This document shows, in pieces, positions 26,004 through 35,039 of a DNA stretch of 64,000 nt. A program made the position numbers and the translations under genes. Origin of the DNA: Nocardia pseudobrasiliensis NBRC 108224 (GTDB lineage Bacteria; Actinomycetota; Actinomycetes; Mycobacteriales; Mycobacteriaceae); NCBI RefSeq assembly GCF_001613105.1, contig NZ_BDBS01000024.1, positions 62,001 through 126,000 on the forward strand. The letters run 5' to 3'. Numbering within the stretch: the first letter of the stretch is position 1; every line of letters starts with the position of its first letter. Under the pieces are notes generated by a model that worked only from the letters and a program-made list of their open reading frames with translations, did not search any database and was not told where the DNA came from.

Positions 26004-26765
26004 GTGACCAGCGACACGCCGGAACCCATGCTCGACACCGTCGACCGGGCCACACAGCGCCTGTTGAACGCTGTGGACAAACTCACCGATGACGATGTCC
26101 CCGCCCCGTCGCTGCTGCCCGACTGGACCCGCGGCCACCTGCTGGCCCATCTGGCGCGCAATGCCGACGGCCTGCTGAATCTGCTGCTGTGGGCGCGCAC
26201 CGGCATCGAAACCCCGCAGTACGCAAGCCAATTCCTGCGCGATTCCGATATCGAGAACGGCGCGCCGCGCCCGATCGCCGAACAGCTCACCGATCTGCGC
26301 GCGGCCTCCGACCGCTGGCTCGCCCTGGCGCGCACCATGCCCGCCGATCGTTGGGCCTACGAGGTTCGCGCCCGCACCGGCAAACAGCTCCCGGCCTCGG
26401 CGATACCGTGGCTTCGCCTGCGCGAGTTGGAGATCCACCACGTGGATCTGAATATCGGCTACACACCCCAGGACTGGCCCGCCGAGTTCGTCGCCCGCAT
26501 GCTCGCCGAGCGGGTCGCCGGCCTGGACCACGCGGCCGCCTCCAACCGCCCCGCCGATGCCAAGCCGATGACCACCGATCCGGCGCATCCGGCTCCGCCG
26601 AGTTTCGTCCTCGAGACCACCGACACCGGCTATTCCGCGACGATCGGCCCCGCGCCCACGGCGACGATCACCGGACCGTCCTACGACGTACTGGCCTGGC
26701 TCATCGGTCGTTCGGACGGCGCCGACCTCACCGGCGAGCTGCCCACCCTGCCCGCCTGGTTGTGA
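26004..26765 (+). CDS. Maleylpyruvate isomerase-type mycothiol-dependent protein (DinB fold)
   Basis: A 253-residue protein from GTG 26004. Its N-terminal half has the four-helix DinB/MDMPI pattern with DWTRGHLLAHLARNADGL and, in the second half, LRLRELEIHHVDLNIGY. The three metal-binding His positions (in RGHLLAH and EIHHVD) are present. This family uses mycothiol as a cofactor in isomerase or transferase reactions. The true substrate cannot be told from sequence. The C-terminal domain has a TGPSYDVLAWLIGRSDG stretch typical of the family. Confidence 0.8.
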   Translation: MTSDTPEPMLDTVDRATQRLLNAVDKLTDDDVPAPSLLPDWTRGHLLAHLARNADGLLNLLLWARTGIETPQYASQFLRDSDIENGAPRPIAEQLTDLRAASDRWLALARTMPADRWAYEVRARTGKQLPASAIPWLRLRELEIHHVDLNIGYTPQDWPAEFVARMLAERVAGLDHAAASNRPADAKPMTTDPAHPAPPSFVLETTDTGYSATIGPAPTATITGPSYDVLAWLIGRSDGADLTGELPTLPAWL

Positions 26766-27009
26766 ATGAGGGCTGGTCCACCGTTCATGGACATCGACCA
26801 TTGACCCGATCGGGTGCGACGAGGCCGTAATCCAAACAACCCGCGCCCGCTCGAGCGGCACGGACCACTTCGACATCGGGTGACGAAAAATCGGTTGGCG
26901 GGAGCCGCGGTTGCTGGCAGCCTGGAGGTCCATACCCCAGGTGCGCGCCGCACGACCACGTTCGATGGGTAGGGGATCGAATCCTGCTAACGACGAAGGG
27001 GGAGAACTG

Positions 27010-28872
27010 TTGTCCGTCGCCCTGGCGGGAGCCTCGTCCGATGCGGAGGCCGACAGTACCCGGCGGCCGGAACCGCCCCGGGTGTCTCGGACCGGTCCGC
27101 TGAGCCGGCTGTGGCCCGATATCCGTTGGTACCGCTACGCGCTGTTCGGCAGCGCCGCCCTGTCCTGGACCGGCATGCTCTGCGATATTTTGCTGCCGGT
27201 GCTGACCGGGCGCATCGTCGACGGCCCGGTCGCGCATCGCGATTTCGCCGGTGTGTGGGGGCCGATCGCGCTGGTGACCCTGCTCGGTGTGATCAGCACG
27301 ATCACGGCCTGGTCCCGGCGCTGGATCATCGCCCGCCCGGCCGCCCGGCTCGAGGTGGATCTGCGCGGCAAGCTGTTCCACCGGTTGCAGACGCTGTCGG
27401 TGGGTGCACACGACGGGATGGAGTCGGGTCAGCTGACCTCGCGCGCCATTACCGATATGTCCACGCTGCGACGGTATTTCGCGTTCGTCGCACCGTCGCT
27501 GGTGTCGCTGATCGGCGGTCTGATCGTGGGTCTGGGCCTGCTGTTCGTCTTCAGCTGGCAGATCGGTCTGGTGCAGTCGGCGATCGCGGTTCCGTTGGTG
27601 CTGCTGTCGCTGCGGTTCGAGCAGGAGTACGGCCGCGCCTCGCGGCGCGCCCAGGATCAGTCCGGCGATCTCGCGACCACGGTCGAGGAGTCGGCCCAGG
27701 GCATCCGGGTGCTGAAGGCGTTCGGGCGCGGGCCGTGGTTCGGTGAGCGGTTCCGCGCCCAGTCGCGGGTGCTGCAGGGCCTGGAGATGGACAAGGTGCG
27801 CCTGGCCGCCCGGTTGTGGACGGCCCTGAACATGCTGTCCGGCTTGGGTATTGCCGCGGCGCTGGCCATCGGCGGCTATCTGTTGGTGCAGCAGGCGATG
27901 ACGCTGGGCACGCTGGTCGCGGGCATCACGCTGGCCACCTTCCTGCAGTGGCCCATCATGGGCCTGGGATTCCTGCTGGCCGAGCTGAATCACGCCCGCA
28001 CCGCCGCCGAGCGGTACTGGGAGATCATCGACACCCCGGTCACCATCGTCGATCCGGAGCGTCCGGTGCCGCTGCCGCGCCCGCTGCGCGGTGAATTGCG
28101 GTTCGAGAACGTGCGTTTCCGTTTCCCGGACGCCGAACGCGATCTGCTGCACGATGTTTCGCTGCGGATCCGCCCGGGGGAGACGGTCGCGGTCGTGGGC
28201 GCGACCGGCAGTGGTAAATCCGCGCTGCTGGGCCTGGTACCGCGACTGTTCGATGTGAGTTCGGGTGCGGTCACCGTCGACGGGATCGATCTGCGCGATG
28301 TGCCGCTGGCCGAATTGCGCACGGTGGTCTCGGTGGCCTTCGAGGATCCGGTGCTGTTCTCGGCGAGTGTGCGGGAGAACATCACGCTGGGCTATCCGGA
28401 CGCCACGATCGAGCAGGTCCGCGCGGCCCTCGAGGTGGCGCGCGCCACGGAATTCGTCGACGAGCTGCCGTGGGGTCTGCGCACCCGCATCGGCGAACAG
28501 GGACTGAGCCTGTCCGGCGGTCAGCGGCAGCGTCTGGCGCTGGCCCGCGCGGTGCTGAACCGGCAGCGACACGCGGGCGGGCATCTGGTGGTCCTCGACG
28601 ATCCGCTCTCGGCGCTGGACGTCACCACCGAGGAGGAGGTCCAGACCCGGCTGCACACCGCGCTGGCGGGCGCGACCGTACTGCTGGTGGCCCACCGTCC
28701 TTCCACCGCCGCCTGGGCCGATCGGGTGGCCGTGCTCGACGGTGGCCGCATCATCGCCGACGGCCCGCACGAACAACTGCTCGAAACCTGTCCGCGCTAT
28801 CGCGAACTGATGGGAGGTGACCTCGATGACTCGACCGCAGCAACCGAATTCGCCGCAGAACGGCAGCGCTGA
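27010..28872 (+). CDS. ABC exporter half-transporter, degenerate-site subunit
   Basis: TTG 27010 follows GGGGGAG with five bases spacing (GGAG at 27001-27004). The product is 620 residues with a six-helix transmembrane domain (about residues 30-310) and an ATPase domain. Walker A is GATGSGKSA (about 397), the signature LSGGQ (about 500), and Walker B LVVLDDPLSALD (about 525), where the usual catalytic Glu is Asp. The switch is AHRPST. Together with the next gene, whose Walker B has Glu, this is the pattern of heterodimeric exporters with one weakened ATP site. Substrate: drugs, lipids or peptides; not determinable. Confidence 0.88.
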   Translation: MSVALAGASSDAEADSTRRPEPPRVSRTGPLSRLWPDIRWYRYALFGSAALSWTGMLCDILLPVLTGRIVDGPVAHRDFAGVWGPIALVTLLGVISTITAWSRRWIIARPAARLEVDLRGKLFHRLQTLSVGAHDGMESGQLTSRAITDMSTLRRYFAFVAPSLVSLIGGLIVGLGLLFVFSWQIGLVQSAIAVPLVLLSLRFEQEYGRASRRAQDQSGDLATTVEESAQGIRVLKAFGRGPWFGERFRAQSRVLQGLEMDKVRLAARLWTALNMLSGLGIAAALAIGGYLLVQQAMTLGTLVAGITLATFLQWPIMGLGFLLAELNHARTAAERYWEIIDTPVTIVDPERPVPLPRPLRGELRFENVRFRFPDAERDLLHDVSLRIRPGETVAVVGATGSGKSALLGLVPRLFDVSSGAVTVDGIDLRDVPLAELRTVVSVAFEDPVLFSASVRENITLGYPDATIEQVRAALEVARATEFVDELPWGLRTRIGEQGLSLSGGQRQRLALARAVLNRQRHAGGHLVVLDDPLSALDVTTEEEVQTRLHTALAGATVLLVAHRPSTAAWADRVAVLDGGRIIADGPHEQLLETCPRYRELMGGDLDDSTAATEFAAERQR

Positions 28873-30772
28873 AACCGGCGCGCTGGCGGTTCGGGAACCG
28901 GCCGCCGCCCAAGAGGATTCGTTCGAAACCGAGTGGCGCGGCGTCGCCGCCGAGGAATCCGAGGCGACCGAGGCGGTGAATCTTGCCCTCGCGGCCCGCT
29001 CGCGGCGGCTGCTGTGGTCGCTGGTGCGGCCGTATCGGGTGGCCGCGCTGTGGTCGCTGGTGCTGATCGTCATCGATAACGCCGCCATGGTGTCGGCGCC
29101 GCTGTTCGTCGCGCACGGCCTCGACACCGGCGTGGGCCGGGCGACGGCGGGCGACTGGGCGCCCCTGATTCTCGCGGTCGGCGGCGCGACCGGCTGCGCG
29201 CTGCTGGGCGGGCTGACCACCTTCCTGTTCCTGCGGATCTCCGGTCGGCTCAGCCAGCAGGTGCTGTTCGATCTGCGGCTGCGGGTGTTCACCCACGTGC
29301 AGCGGCTGTCGATCGCATTCCACGAGAACTACACCTCGGGCAAGATCGTCGCGCGGCTCACCAGCGATCTGGAATCGCTCGAGGATCTGCTCGATCGGGC
29401 GCTCAACGACGCGTTGAGCGCGGTGCTGTCGGTGGGCACGATCGCCGTCATCCTGCTGTATCTGGATGTTCCGCTGGCGCTGGTGGTGCTGGCCGGATTC
29501 GTGCCGCTGGTCTACGTCACGCGCTGGGCGCAGCGGCGGCAGCGGGCCGGATATCGGCGCACCCGCGGCGCGATCGCGAAGGTCGTCGTGCACTTTGTGG
29601 AGACGATGGGCGGCATCCGGGCGGTGCAGACGTTCCGGCGGGAGCGGCGCAACGAGACCATTCTGGCCGATGAGGACTCCGAATATCGCGAGGCCAATGC
29701 GGCCGCGCTGCGCGGTATGGCGAGCTATATCGGCCTGGTGCGGTTGATCAACAACGCTTCCACGGTGGTGATCCTGGTGGTCGGCGCGTGGCGAGTGATC
29801 CAGGGCGACACCGCGATCGGCGTGCTGGCGGCGTTCCTGCTGTATCTGCGGCAGTTCTACGGACCGCTGGACGAGCTCGCGCAGGTGTTCAACTCCTATC
29901 AGTCCGCGGCCGCGGCGCTGGAGCGGATCTCCGGTGTGCTCGAGGAGCACCCGACCGTCGCCGAGCCCGGCGCGCCGACGCGGGTCGAGCGGGCCCGCGG
30001 CGAATTGCGAATGGCGGATGTGCGTTTCGAGTATCCGCCGCGAAAGACGCAGGGCGATGGGGAGATCGACGGCGCATCGGCGAAAAAGTCTGTGCTGCCG
30101 CTGTTCTCGCTGACCATTCCGGCCGGACAGGTAGTGGCGCTGGTCGGGGCCACCGGCGCCGGTAAATCGACGCTGGCCAAGCTGATCGCGCGGTTCTACG
30201 ACCCCAGCGGCGGGGCGGTCCGCCTCGACGGTGTCGATCTGCGGGAGATCTCCGATACCGATCTGCGCCGCAATATCGCGATGGTGACCCAGGAGGCGTA
30301 TCTGTTCTCCGGTTCGGTCGCCGACAACATTCGGCTGGGCAAGCCCGAGGCCACCGATGCCGAGGTGCACGCGGCGGCTCGCGCGGTGGGTCTGTACGAG
30401 TTCGTCATGTCGCTGCCGGAGGGGTTCGAGACCGATGTGCGCAAGCGCGGCGGCCGGTTGTCGGCCGGGCAGCGTCAGCTGGTCGCGTTCGCGCGCGTAT
30501 TCCTGGCCGATCCGGCGGTGATCGTGCTGGACGAGGCCACCTCGAGCCTCGACATCCCCGGTGAGCGGCAGGTGCAGCGAGCGCTGGAGACCGTATTGCA
30601 CGAGCGCACCGCGGTCATCATCGCGCACCGGCTGTCCACGGTCGCCATCGCCGACCGCGTGCTGGTCCTCGAGGGCGGTCGCATCGTCGAGGACGGCAGT
30701 CCGGCCGAATTGATCGCCGCCACGGGCCGTTTCGCGACACTGCACACCGCGTGGCGGGAATCGCTGGTGTAG
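28826..30772 (+). CDS. ABC exporter half-transporter, catalytic subunit
   Basis: ATG 28826 has GGGAGGTGA at 28812-28820 and overlaps the previous gene by 47 bases. The product is 648 residues. A 50-residue polar N-terminus precedes six helices. Walker A is GATGAGKST (about 442), signature LSAGQ (about 545), Walker B VIVLDEATSSLD (about 565) with the catalytic Glu, and AHRLST. A short insert (PPRKTQGDGEIDGASAKK) interrupts the early ATPase domain. Forms a heterodimer with the product of the gene before it. Confidence 0.9.
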   Translation: MTRPQQPNSPQNGSAETGALAVREPAAAQEDSFETEWRGVAAEESEATEAVNLALAARSRRLLWSLVRPYRVAALWSLVLIVIDNAAMVSAPLFVAHGLDTGVGRATAGDWAPLILAVGGATGCALLGGLTTFLFLRISGRLSQQVLFDLRLRVFTHVQRLSIAFHENYTSGKIVARLTSDLESLEDLLDRALNDALSAVLSVGTIAVILLYLDVPLALVVLAGFVPLVYVTRWAQRRQRAGYRRTRGAIAKVVVHFVETMGGIRAVQTFRRERRNETILADEDSEYREANAAALRGMASYIGLVRLINNASTVVILVVGAWRVIQGDTAIGVLAAFLLYLRQFYGPLDELAQVFNSYQSAAAALERISGVLEEHPTVAEPGAPTRVERARGELRMADVRFEYPPRKTQGDGEIDGASAKKSVLPLFSLTIPAGQVVALVGATGAGKSTLAKLIARFYDPSGGAVRLDGVDLREISDTDLRRNIAMVTQEAYLFSGSVADNIRLGKPEATDAEVHAAARAVGLYEFVMSLPEGFETDVRKRGGRLSAGQRQLVAFARVFLADPAVIVLDEATSSLDIPGERQVQRALETVLHERTAVIIAHRLSTVAIADRVLVLEGGRIVEDGSPAELIAATGRFATLHTAWRESLV

Positions 30773-30834
30773 TGGAACCGGATGTGAGCAAGGCAGTGCT
30801 CTCCGCGGCGGCGGGCGTCACCTACGGTAGAGGG

Positions 30835-31473
30835 GTGAGCAATCCAGCCCAGGGCAATTCGGCGGCCGCCCCGGAGAGCGGTCCAGGCGGGGACGCGCCC
30901 GCGGAAACGTCGCGCTGGCCGGCGATTCTCACCTGGCGGGCGCATAACGCCTCGCGTATGGAGTCGGTGCGAGTGACGCTGTCCGGCAATCGGATTCGCG
31001 CCTCGGGCCGCATCATCGCCGGTGGCTGCGAGGATCACCCGGCCTTCAGCGCGTCCTACGACCTGATCACCGACGAGAACGGTATGACCAAGCGGCTGTC
31101 GCTGCGCAGTACGGTCGCGGCGGGGGAGCGGCACGCCTCGATCGCCCGCGATCAGGAGAACTACTGGCTGATCGACGCCGGCGGCACCCATGTGCGCTCG
31201 ACCTTCGGCGGCGCGCTGGATGTCGATGTGGTGCTGAGCCCGTTCTTCAACACCCTGCCGATCCGCCGCTACGGTCTGGCCCATGCCACCGAGGACGTCC
31301 ACGTGCCCGTCGTCTACGTGCGACTGCCCGATCTGCTGGTACAGGAGGCCAGTCTCACCTACTCCAGCGGGCCCGACGGCATTCACGTGCTGTCGCCGGT
31401 GTCGAGCGCGACCGTCAAGGTCGACTCCGACGGTTTCCTGCTGGACTATCCGGGCCTGGCCGAGCGCATCTGA
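30835..31473 (+). CDS. Putative glycolipid-binding domain protein
   Basis: GTG 30835 is used; GTG 30784 is an alternative, and neither has a strong ribosome site. About 212 residues. After a Pro/Gly/Ala-rich start the fold is beta-rich (ILTWRAHNASRMESVRVTLS, RIRASGRIIAGG, YDLITDENGM, FFNTLPIRRYGL, YVRLPDLLVQEASLTY). This matches the putative glycolipid-binding family (PF06475-like). Role unknown; binding of a lipid is implied by family name only. It begins 62 bases after the exporter operon and converges on tyrA. Confidence 0.7.
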   Translation: MSNPAQGNSAAAPESGPGGDAPAETSRWPAILTWRAHNASRMESVRVTLSGNRIRASGRIIAGGCEDHPAFSASYDLITDENGMTKRLSLRSTVAAGERHASIARDQENYWLIDAGGTHVRSTFGGALDVDVVLSPFFNTLPIRRYGLAHATEDVHVPVVYVRLPDLLVQEASLTYSSGPDGIHVLSPVSSATVKVDSDGFLLDYPGLAERI

Positions 31474-31489
31474 GGCCGACCCGTATTAC

Positions 31490-32428
31490 TCAGAGGACGC
31501 GGATGACCCCGCCGCGCTGTCCGGCCTCGCGCAGCCGCTCCAGCCAATTGTGGTCGCCGGGCCGGATATCGGTGATGTCCCAGCGCCGGAGCGTGTCGTA
31601 GCGGTCGCGTTCGCTGTATCCCGCGTCGATGAGCGGGCCGAGGGTGTGGTCGGCGGCCAGGCGGTCGCGGGCATCGGTGAGCAGGCGCAGGGCGTCGTCG
31701 AGGGCCTCGAGCAGGGCCGCGGAATTCGGTTCGCAGATGGCCCGGACCAGATCGGGCGCGGTGGCCGCGACCCGGGTGCCGTCGCGGAAGGAGCCCGCGG
31801 CCAGACCCAGCGCCAGATCGCCGCCGCCCGCACCCGTGACCGCGAGGGCCTCGGCCAGTACATGCGGCAGATGTGAGATCCGCGCGACGGCGCGATCGTG
31901 TTCGGCCGCGATCACCGGCACCACCACCGCACCGCAGTCCAGGGCCAGTCGCGCGACCCGCGACCACGGTTCCACCTGGGTGCCCGGATCCACCCCGACT
32001 GCCCAGGCCGCGTCCCGGAACAGATCCGAAGTCGATGCGGCCCAGCCGGATTCGGAGGTCCCGGCCATCGGGTGGCCGCCCACGTAGTGCGCGCCGAGTT
32101 CGTGGCGGTGCACCGCGGCCGCGACCGGCGCCTTCACACTGATCACATCGGTCAGCGGGCAGCCGGGCGCGAACTCCTTGATATCGGACAGAATCGAATC
32201 CAGCGCGGGCATCGGCACGCCGATCACGATGAGCGCGTCCGCCGCGGCGGCCCGCCGCAGCACGGCCGCGATATCGCCGTCGACGTCGAAACCGTCGGCC
32301 CGCGCGGCCCGCACGCCCGCCTCGGAACGGTTGTATCCCCAGGCCTCGTACCCGGCGTCGGTGGCGGCGCGCAGCACCGATCCGCCGATCAAACCCGCAC
32401 CCAGCACGCAGACCGCCGATGTCTTCAT
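31490..32428 (-). CDS. tyrA: Prephenate dehydrogenase
   Basis: ATG 32428 gives 312 residues. The NAD(P) site is VCVLGAGLIGGSVLRAA; the family motif HPMAGTSESGW is present at about residue 120; SHLPHVLAEALA and RWDITDIRPGDHNWL are further conserved elements. It oxidises and decarboxylates prephenate to 4-hydroxyphenylpyruvate for tyrosine synthesis. It is divergent from the tadA-associated gene across 58 bases. The order tyrA, small protein, tadA, tRNA-Ser resembles the Mycobacterium tuberculosis locus. Confidence 0.9.
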   Translation of the reverse strand: MKTSAVCVLGAGLIGGSVLRAATDAGYEAWGYNRSEAGVRAARADGFDVDGDIAAVLRRAAAADALIVIGVPMPALDSILSDIKEFAPGCPLTDVISVKAPVAAAVHRHELGAHYVGGHPMAGTSESGWAASTSDLFRDAAWAVGVDPGTQVEPWSRVARLALDCGAVVVPVIAAEHDRAVARISHLPHVLAEALAVTGAGGGDLALGLAAGSFRDGTRVAATAPDLVRAICEPNSAALLEALDDALRLLTDARDRLAADHTLGPLIDAGYSERDRYDTLRRWDITDIRPGDHNWLERLREAGQRGGVIRVL

Positions 32429-32486
32429 CGGACCAGATTCGCATACGACTTCAACATTTCCGCTCAGGCGGACTACCGTTGCGGCC

Positions 32487-33023
32487 ATGGCACAGCGCTC
32501 GAGCACCAACAGGGCGACGTCGGACGAATACGACGACGTAGAAGGCTTCGCCGTGGCGGTTGTCCACGAAGAAAGTAAATGGCGATGCAGCCCGCTCAGC
32601 CCAGCGGCTCTGACCAGTCTGACCGTGGCCGAGAACGAACTGCGCGAGCTGCGCAGCACGGGCGCGGTATTCGGACTGCTCGATGTGGACGATGAATTCT
32701 TCATCGTGTTGCGACCGGCTCCGACCGGAAGCCGACTGCTGCTCTCGGATGCGACGGCGGCCATCGACTACGACATCGCCGCGGAGGTTCTCGATGCGCT
32801 CAACGTCGAGATTCCGGATATCGACCCCGACGAACTCGACGATATCGAGCCCTGGGAGGAAGGCGATCTGGGCGTACTGGCCGATCTCGGCCTGCCCGAA
32901 CCGGTACTCAGTGTGATCCTCGCCGAAACCGATCTCTACCCCGACGAGCAGCTCGGCATGATCGCCCAGCGGCTCGGTTTCGCCGATGAGCTCGCCGCGG
33001 TCCTGGACAAACTCCCGCGCTGA
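32487..33023 (+). CDS. tRNA adenosine deaminase-associated protein
   Basis: A 178-residue acidic protein from ATG 32487. It has EGFAVAVVHEESKWRC near the start and the FGLLDVDDEFFIVLRP, DIDPDELDDIEPWEEGDLG and LGFADELAAVLDK segments that mark the actinobacterial family found directly before tadA. The role is unknown; partnership with TadA is inferred from conserved synteny and the four-base gap between the genes. Confidence 0.8.
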   Translation: MAQRSSTNRATSDEYDDVEGFAVAVVHEESKWRCSPLSPAALTSLTVAENELRELRSTGAVFGLLDVDDEFFIVLRPAPTGSRLLLSDATAAIDYDIAAEVLDALNVEIPDIDPDELDDIEPWEEGDLGVLADLGLPEPVLSVILAETDLYPDEQLGMIAQRLGFADELAAVLDKLPR

Positions 33024-33027
33024 TCCG

Positions 33028-33483
33028 GTGCTCTCCGACGAGGATCTGATCCGCGCGGCGCTGTCGGCGGCCGCGGCCGCCGACCCCCGCGACGTCCCCG
33101 TGGGCGCGGTGGTGTTCGACGCCTCCGGCCGGGAGTTGGCGCGCGCCGCCAACGCCCGCGAGGCCACCGGCGACCCCACCGCCCACGCGGAGGTCCTGGC
33201 CCTGCGCCGCGCGGCCCGGGTACACGGCGACGGCTGGCGTCTCGAGGGCGCGACGCTGGCGGTCACCCTGGAACCGTGCACCATGTGCGCGGGCGCTCTG
33301 ACCCTGGCCCGCATCGACCGCCTGGTCTTCGGCGCCTGGGAACCCAAGACCGGCGCCGTCGGCTCCCTCTGGGACGTGGTCCGTGACCGACGTCTCAACC
33401 ACCGCCCCCAGGTCCGCGGCGGAATCCTCGAATCCGACTGCGCCGCAACCCTCGACGCCTTCTTCCGCACCCACCGCCCCTGA
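33028..33483 (+). CDS. tadA: tRNA adenosine(34) deaminase TadA
   Basis: GTG 33028, four bases after the previous stop, gives 151 residues. The zinc site is HAEVLALRRAA (His-Ala-Glu with the catalytic Glu) and EPCTMCAGA (Pro-Cys-x-x-Cys). DVPVGAVVFD and RIDRLVFGAWEPKTGAVGS are conserved parts of the deaminase fold. It converts A34 to inosine in tRNA-Arg. It immediately precedes a tRNA-Ser gene. Confidence 0.92.
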   Translation: MLSDEDLIRAALSAAAAADPRDVPVGAVVFDASGRELARAANAREATGDPTAHAEVLALRRAARVHGDGWRLEGATLAVTLEPCTMCAGALTLARIDRLVFGAWEPKTGAVGSLWDVVRDRRLNHRPQVRGGILESDCAATLDAFFRTHRP

Positions 33484-33548
33484 CCCCTCCCCACCCCGCC
33501 ACCCAGCCGATTTTCAGATCCCAGGGTCCGTCCGGTAAAGTCACCACC

Positions 33549-33639
33549 GGTGGCGTGTCCGAGCGGCCTAAGGAGCACGCCTCGAAAGCGTGTGTGGGGT
33601 AACCCCCCACCGAGGGTTCAAATCCCTCCGCCACCGCCA
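33549..33639 (+). tRNA. tRNA-Ser (anticodon CGA)
   Basis: The acceptor stem GGTGGCG (33549-33555) pairs with CGCCACC (33629-33635), followed by discriminator G and an encoded CCA. The anticodon loop CTCGAAA carries CGA. A long variable arm (GTGTGGGGTAACCCCCCAC region) is typical of class II serine tRNAs, and the T-loop is GTTCAAAT. Its 3' end is the likely attachment site of the integrase remnant downstream. Confidence 0.95.
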
Positions 33640-33641
33640 AG

Positions 33642-33676
33642 AGCCCTTGGCCTGCTGTTGCAGGTCAGGGGCTTTT
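33642..33676 (+). terminator. Rho-independent terminator of tRNA-Ser
   Basis: AGCCCTTGGCCTG (33642-33654) pairs with CAGGTCAGGGGCT (33661-33673), 13 pairs including two G-U, with loop CTGTTG, then TTTTCT. It starts three bases after the encoded CCA. Confidence 0.85.
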
Positions 33677-33729
33677 CTCATTGCTCTAGCAAGCCTGGCA
33701 AGACCGGGTTTCCCAACGAATTCCCAACA

Positions 33730-34035
33730 TCAGGCCGCGTAGGCGGCGTGCATCGGCTCGGCGGCCAGGTCCGCGTACACCCGCAGCGTGATCGCCGGAT
33801 CCTTGTGGCCGAGCATTCGCGCCAGCGCCAGCACATTCACGCCCGCTGAGACGGCCAAGCCCGCACAGCTGTGCCGAAGATCGTGCGGAGTGATCTCCTG
33901 GACCTTCACCTGGCAAGAACTTCTCGGCATCGTCCGGATGCCGCAACACATTCGAAGCACCACCCCTGAGGAGCGAAGTTTCCCGACTGCCGCCGAAGAG
34001 CCAGGGGCAGGGTGCGGTTTCTGGCTACGAGTGGG
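33730..34035 (-). pseudogene. Decayed tyrosine integrase, C-terminal part
   Basis: The last 60 residues are intact: ITPHDLRHSCAGLAVSAG, VLALARMLGHKDPAITLRVY, then ADLAAEPMHAAYAA. These hold the H-x-x-R box, the second His and the Tyr nucleophile. Upstream pieces continue in other frames (NVLRHPDDAEKFL in one, AAVGKLRSSGVVLR in another), so there are at least two frameshifts. It points toward the tRNA-Ser gene, as expected for an element integrated in its 3' end. No full-length integrase can be made. Confidence 0.7.
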
Positions 34036-34400
34036 CCACCAGCGACGATCGGATGCGTCGTAGAGTCGCCCGTGCCTCGCTGGTCGGTTCCCCGCAGACC
34101 GGCCTTGTCGTGCGGCACTCGCTGAATCCGGTGTGGCAACCGATGGTGCTCGGCCGACCGCATGGCGTCGATGAATGCGTCTGTTGCGGCGTCGGTCTCG
34201 TTGATCGCCGCAAGCACTTCGCCGGCTGTGACGCGTTCGATCATTCGCCACTGTGGAGCGGAAGGGGTCCCGGCGGGGATGCCCGCGAGTCGACCCGCTT
34301 CGGCTGTCCGACCTGTTCCCAGCAAGCCTCGTATCTCGATTCCATGCCGTGTGAACGGCTGAAACAGCAAGCCGCTGTGTGTATTTCGCTCCAGCAAGTG
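34036..34400 (-). pseudogene. Possible remnant of a regulator C-terminal domain; otherwise no gene
   Basis: A minus frame shows MIERVTAGEVLAAINETDAA, AFIDAMRSAEHHRLPHRIQR, which resembles the TPR-like C-terminal end of XRE-type regulators (alternating helices with an Arg-Leu-Pro-His box). No helix-turn-helix, start codon or ribosome site accompanies it. Treated as decayed DNA of the same former mobile element. The segment to 34521 holds nothing else I can support. Confidence 0.3.
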
Positions 34401-34521
34401 TCTGTACTCTCAGCCTGAATCCGCACGAAGAGTTCGCTATCCCATCAGGTTTCGAGGCGCCGGCCACGGTGGGGCCGGACCATGAATGTTTCGACCGTTC
34501 GAGTGCCCATCCGCTTCGAGA

Positions 34522-34728
34522 ATGGGCTCGGACGATCCGAACGACTATCCCTATTACGACCACTGCGCTTTCGATCCGGGTCCGCTCATGGCAGAGCAGG
34601 CGCACCGGTTGTTGCAGATTCACCTGCACAACGACTCGGTGCGGTGCAGACAGAAGCGTGCGGCGCTGAACACCCTGGAGGCTGCCGGGCGCTTGCATCG
34701 GGCAAGGCGATCGGTGGCCGCATCATGA
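34522..34728 (+). CDS. Small hypothetical protein, coupled to next gene
   Basis: ATG 34522 gives 68 residues (ATG 34486 is a longer alternative). It begins with an acidic, Tyr-rich segment (DDPNDYPYYDHCAFDPGPL) followed by a helix EQAHRLLQIHLHNDSVRCRQ and a basic C-terminus. Unknown family. Its stop overlaps the next start (ATGA), so the two proteins are likely made together. Confidence 0.55.
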   Translation: MGSDDPNDYPYYDHCAFDPGPLMAEQAHRLLQIHLHNDSVRCRQKRAALNTLEAAGRLHRARRSVAAS

Positions 34729-34985
34729 GCGAGGCGCGGCGGCTTCCCCGGCGCGGCAAGCTCGATGCCCGGCAACTCGCAGAGGCCGAAGCTATCTTGC
34801 GGGAGGCCAGCAGAGCGGATCTGGAAACTCTGTCGCGTGTGGCTGCCGCACTACGCGAGCAGACGGGTCAGCCTCGTCGCCGAGCCGAGATCGACGGCGT
34901 GGTCGCCCGGTACTGGGCAGCGCACCCGGAGCGTCGAGGAGAGGGTTGGGCCAGCCCGGACAGCTCGGCTCGAGAGCCGCGCTGA
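34725..34985 (+). CDS. Small hypothetical helical protein
   Basis: An 86-residue protein from ATG 34725 (ATGA overlap). The sequence is basic at the start (ARRLPRRGKLDARQLAEAEA) and helical with a conserved-looking RYWAAHPERRGEGWA box at the end. No known domain. It forms a two-gene unit with the preceding gene, next to the decayed integrase. It may be cargo of the former element or a native actinobacterial pair. Confidence 0.55.
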   Translation: MSEARRLPRRGKLDARQLAEAEAILREASRADLETLSRVAAALREQTGQPRRRAEIDGVVARYWAAHPERRGEGWASPDSSAREPR

Positions 34986-35039
34986 AACCCCACGTGGCCT
35001 GCGGTTTTCGTGGCGCTTCGCCCCCTGATTCTCCTTGCA

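Noticed and set aside
26961..26981. TTCGAT...ATCGAA inverted repeat upstream of the first exporter
   Set aside because: Short arms and no regulator next to it; too weak to call an operator.
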